Position numbers and translations under genes: made by a program. A stretch of 64,000 nt of DNA from Bedellia somnulentella (lineage: Eukaryota > Arthropoda > Insecta > Lepidoptera > Bedelliidae). Position 1 is the first letter of the stretch; each line of letters opens with the position of its first letter. Under the pieces are notes generated by a model. It made no database searches and was not told where the DNA came from. It saw nothing but the letters and a program-made list of their open reading frames with translations. Shown piece by piece: positions 63,896-64,000 of the stretch. Where the stretch lies: contig OY755196.1 in assembly GCA_963576735.1 (NCBI GenBank), positions 10,025,912 through 10,089,911 of the forward strand, read 5' to 3'.

Positions 63896-64000
63896 TTCAA
63901 CTGTGATGATGGAAGAAAGTGTATTTTCGTCCCACAATACCGACAGGGAGAAATCATTGGAGAACACGGCTACTGTATCTAATGCACCTGAACTAGGCTC
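63896..64000 (+). CDS. Second exon of the unidentified plus-strand gene, cut by the window edge
   Basis: The acceptor AATTTCAG is followed by DSTVMMEESVFSSHNTDREK, then SLENTATVSNAPELG, open to the window end and in phase with the preceding exon. The composition is acidic and Ser/Thr rich. Function unknown. Confidence 0.45.

Noticed and set aside
1..64000. CRISPR array or bacterial operon structure
   Set aside because: The regularly recurring sequences are dispersed eukaryotic repeats on both strands; genes are spliced.

Overview
This window looks like insect DNA, most likely from a moth or butterfly. It is AT-rich, with long introns packed with short interspersed repeats. Its one host gene that can be followed across the window is a multi-exon cell-adhesion receptor on the minus strand, spanning about 39.3 kb down to about 4.0 kb. 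Conceptual translation of exons bounded by AG/GT gives six complete Ig-like domains plus the end of a seventh, one transmembrane segment and a long tyrosine-rich cytoplasmic tail. Signature segments and a C-terminal EIDV motif fit the insect Echinoid / Friend-of-echinoid family. All junctions in the model are phase-consistent. The signal peptide and the first Ig part lie outside the window or were not found.

Layout, following the gene from its 5' side (right to left): an 18-nt microexon (39.25 kb); ectodomain exons between 36.9 and 18.8 kb; the transmembrane exon (15.9 kb); cytoplasmic exons (15.5 to 9.2 kb); a separate phase-compatible terminal exon (4.0-4.2 kb). The tail offers two predicted splicing choices. 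A 56-nt exon and an 809-nt exon have identical phases (2 in, 1 out) and cannot be used together. The other choice is an EIDV-stop terminus versus a terminal exon ending NPEELL. Five ectodomain exons are accompanied by decayed or partial extra copies of themselves in neighbouring intron sequence, an unusual exon graveyard inside one receptor gene. Two exons at the extreme right edge (63.7-64.0 kb, plus strand) belong to an unidentified gene.

The rest is mobile DNA. The dominant repeat, called SIR-A here, is about 250 bp, begins near GTAGTGTCGGCTTAGAAT and ends in GTGAGTATATG(TATG)n. More than 50 complete, partial or nested copies are visible on both strands. Some are flanked by direct repeats of 12 to 60 bp, which suggests target-primed reverse transcription. 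For SIR-A, strand + means reading GTAGTGTCGG towards the TATG tail. SIR-B is a tRNA-headed SINE of about 365 bp with clear target duplications. SIR-C is a short repeat of about 110 bp. Other elements are an apparently intact hAT transposon with 8-bp target duplication, a deleted PIF/Harbinger element, three MITE-like TIR elements, three LINE fragments, a tRNA-headed foldback element, an interlocked inverted repeat and a 56-bp-arm hairpin.

All domain and family calls come from reading translations by eye; no database search was possible. Repeat boundaries are accurate to roughly 5-20 bases unless a terminal repeat or splice site fixes them.
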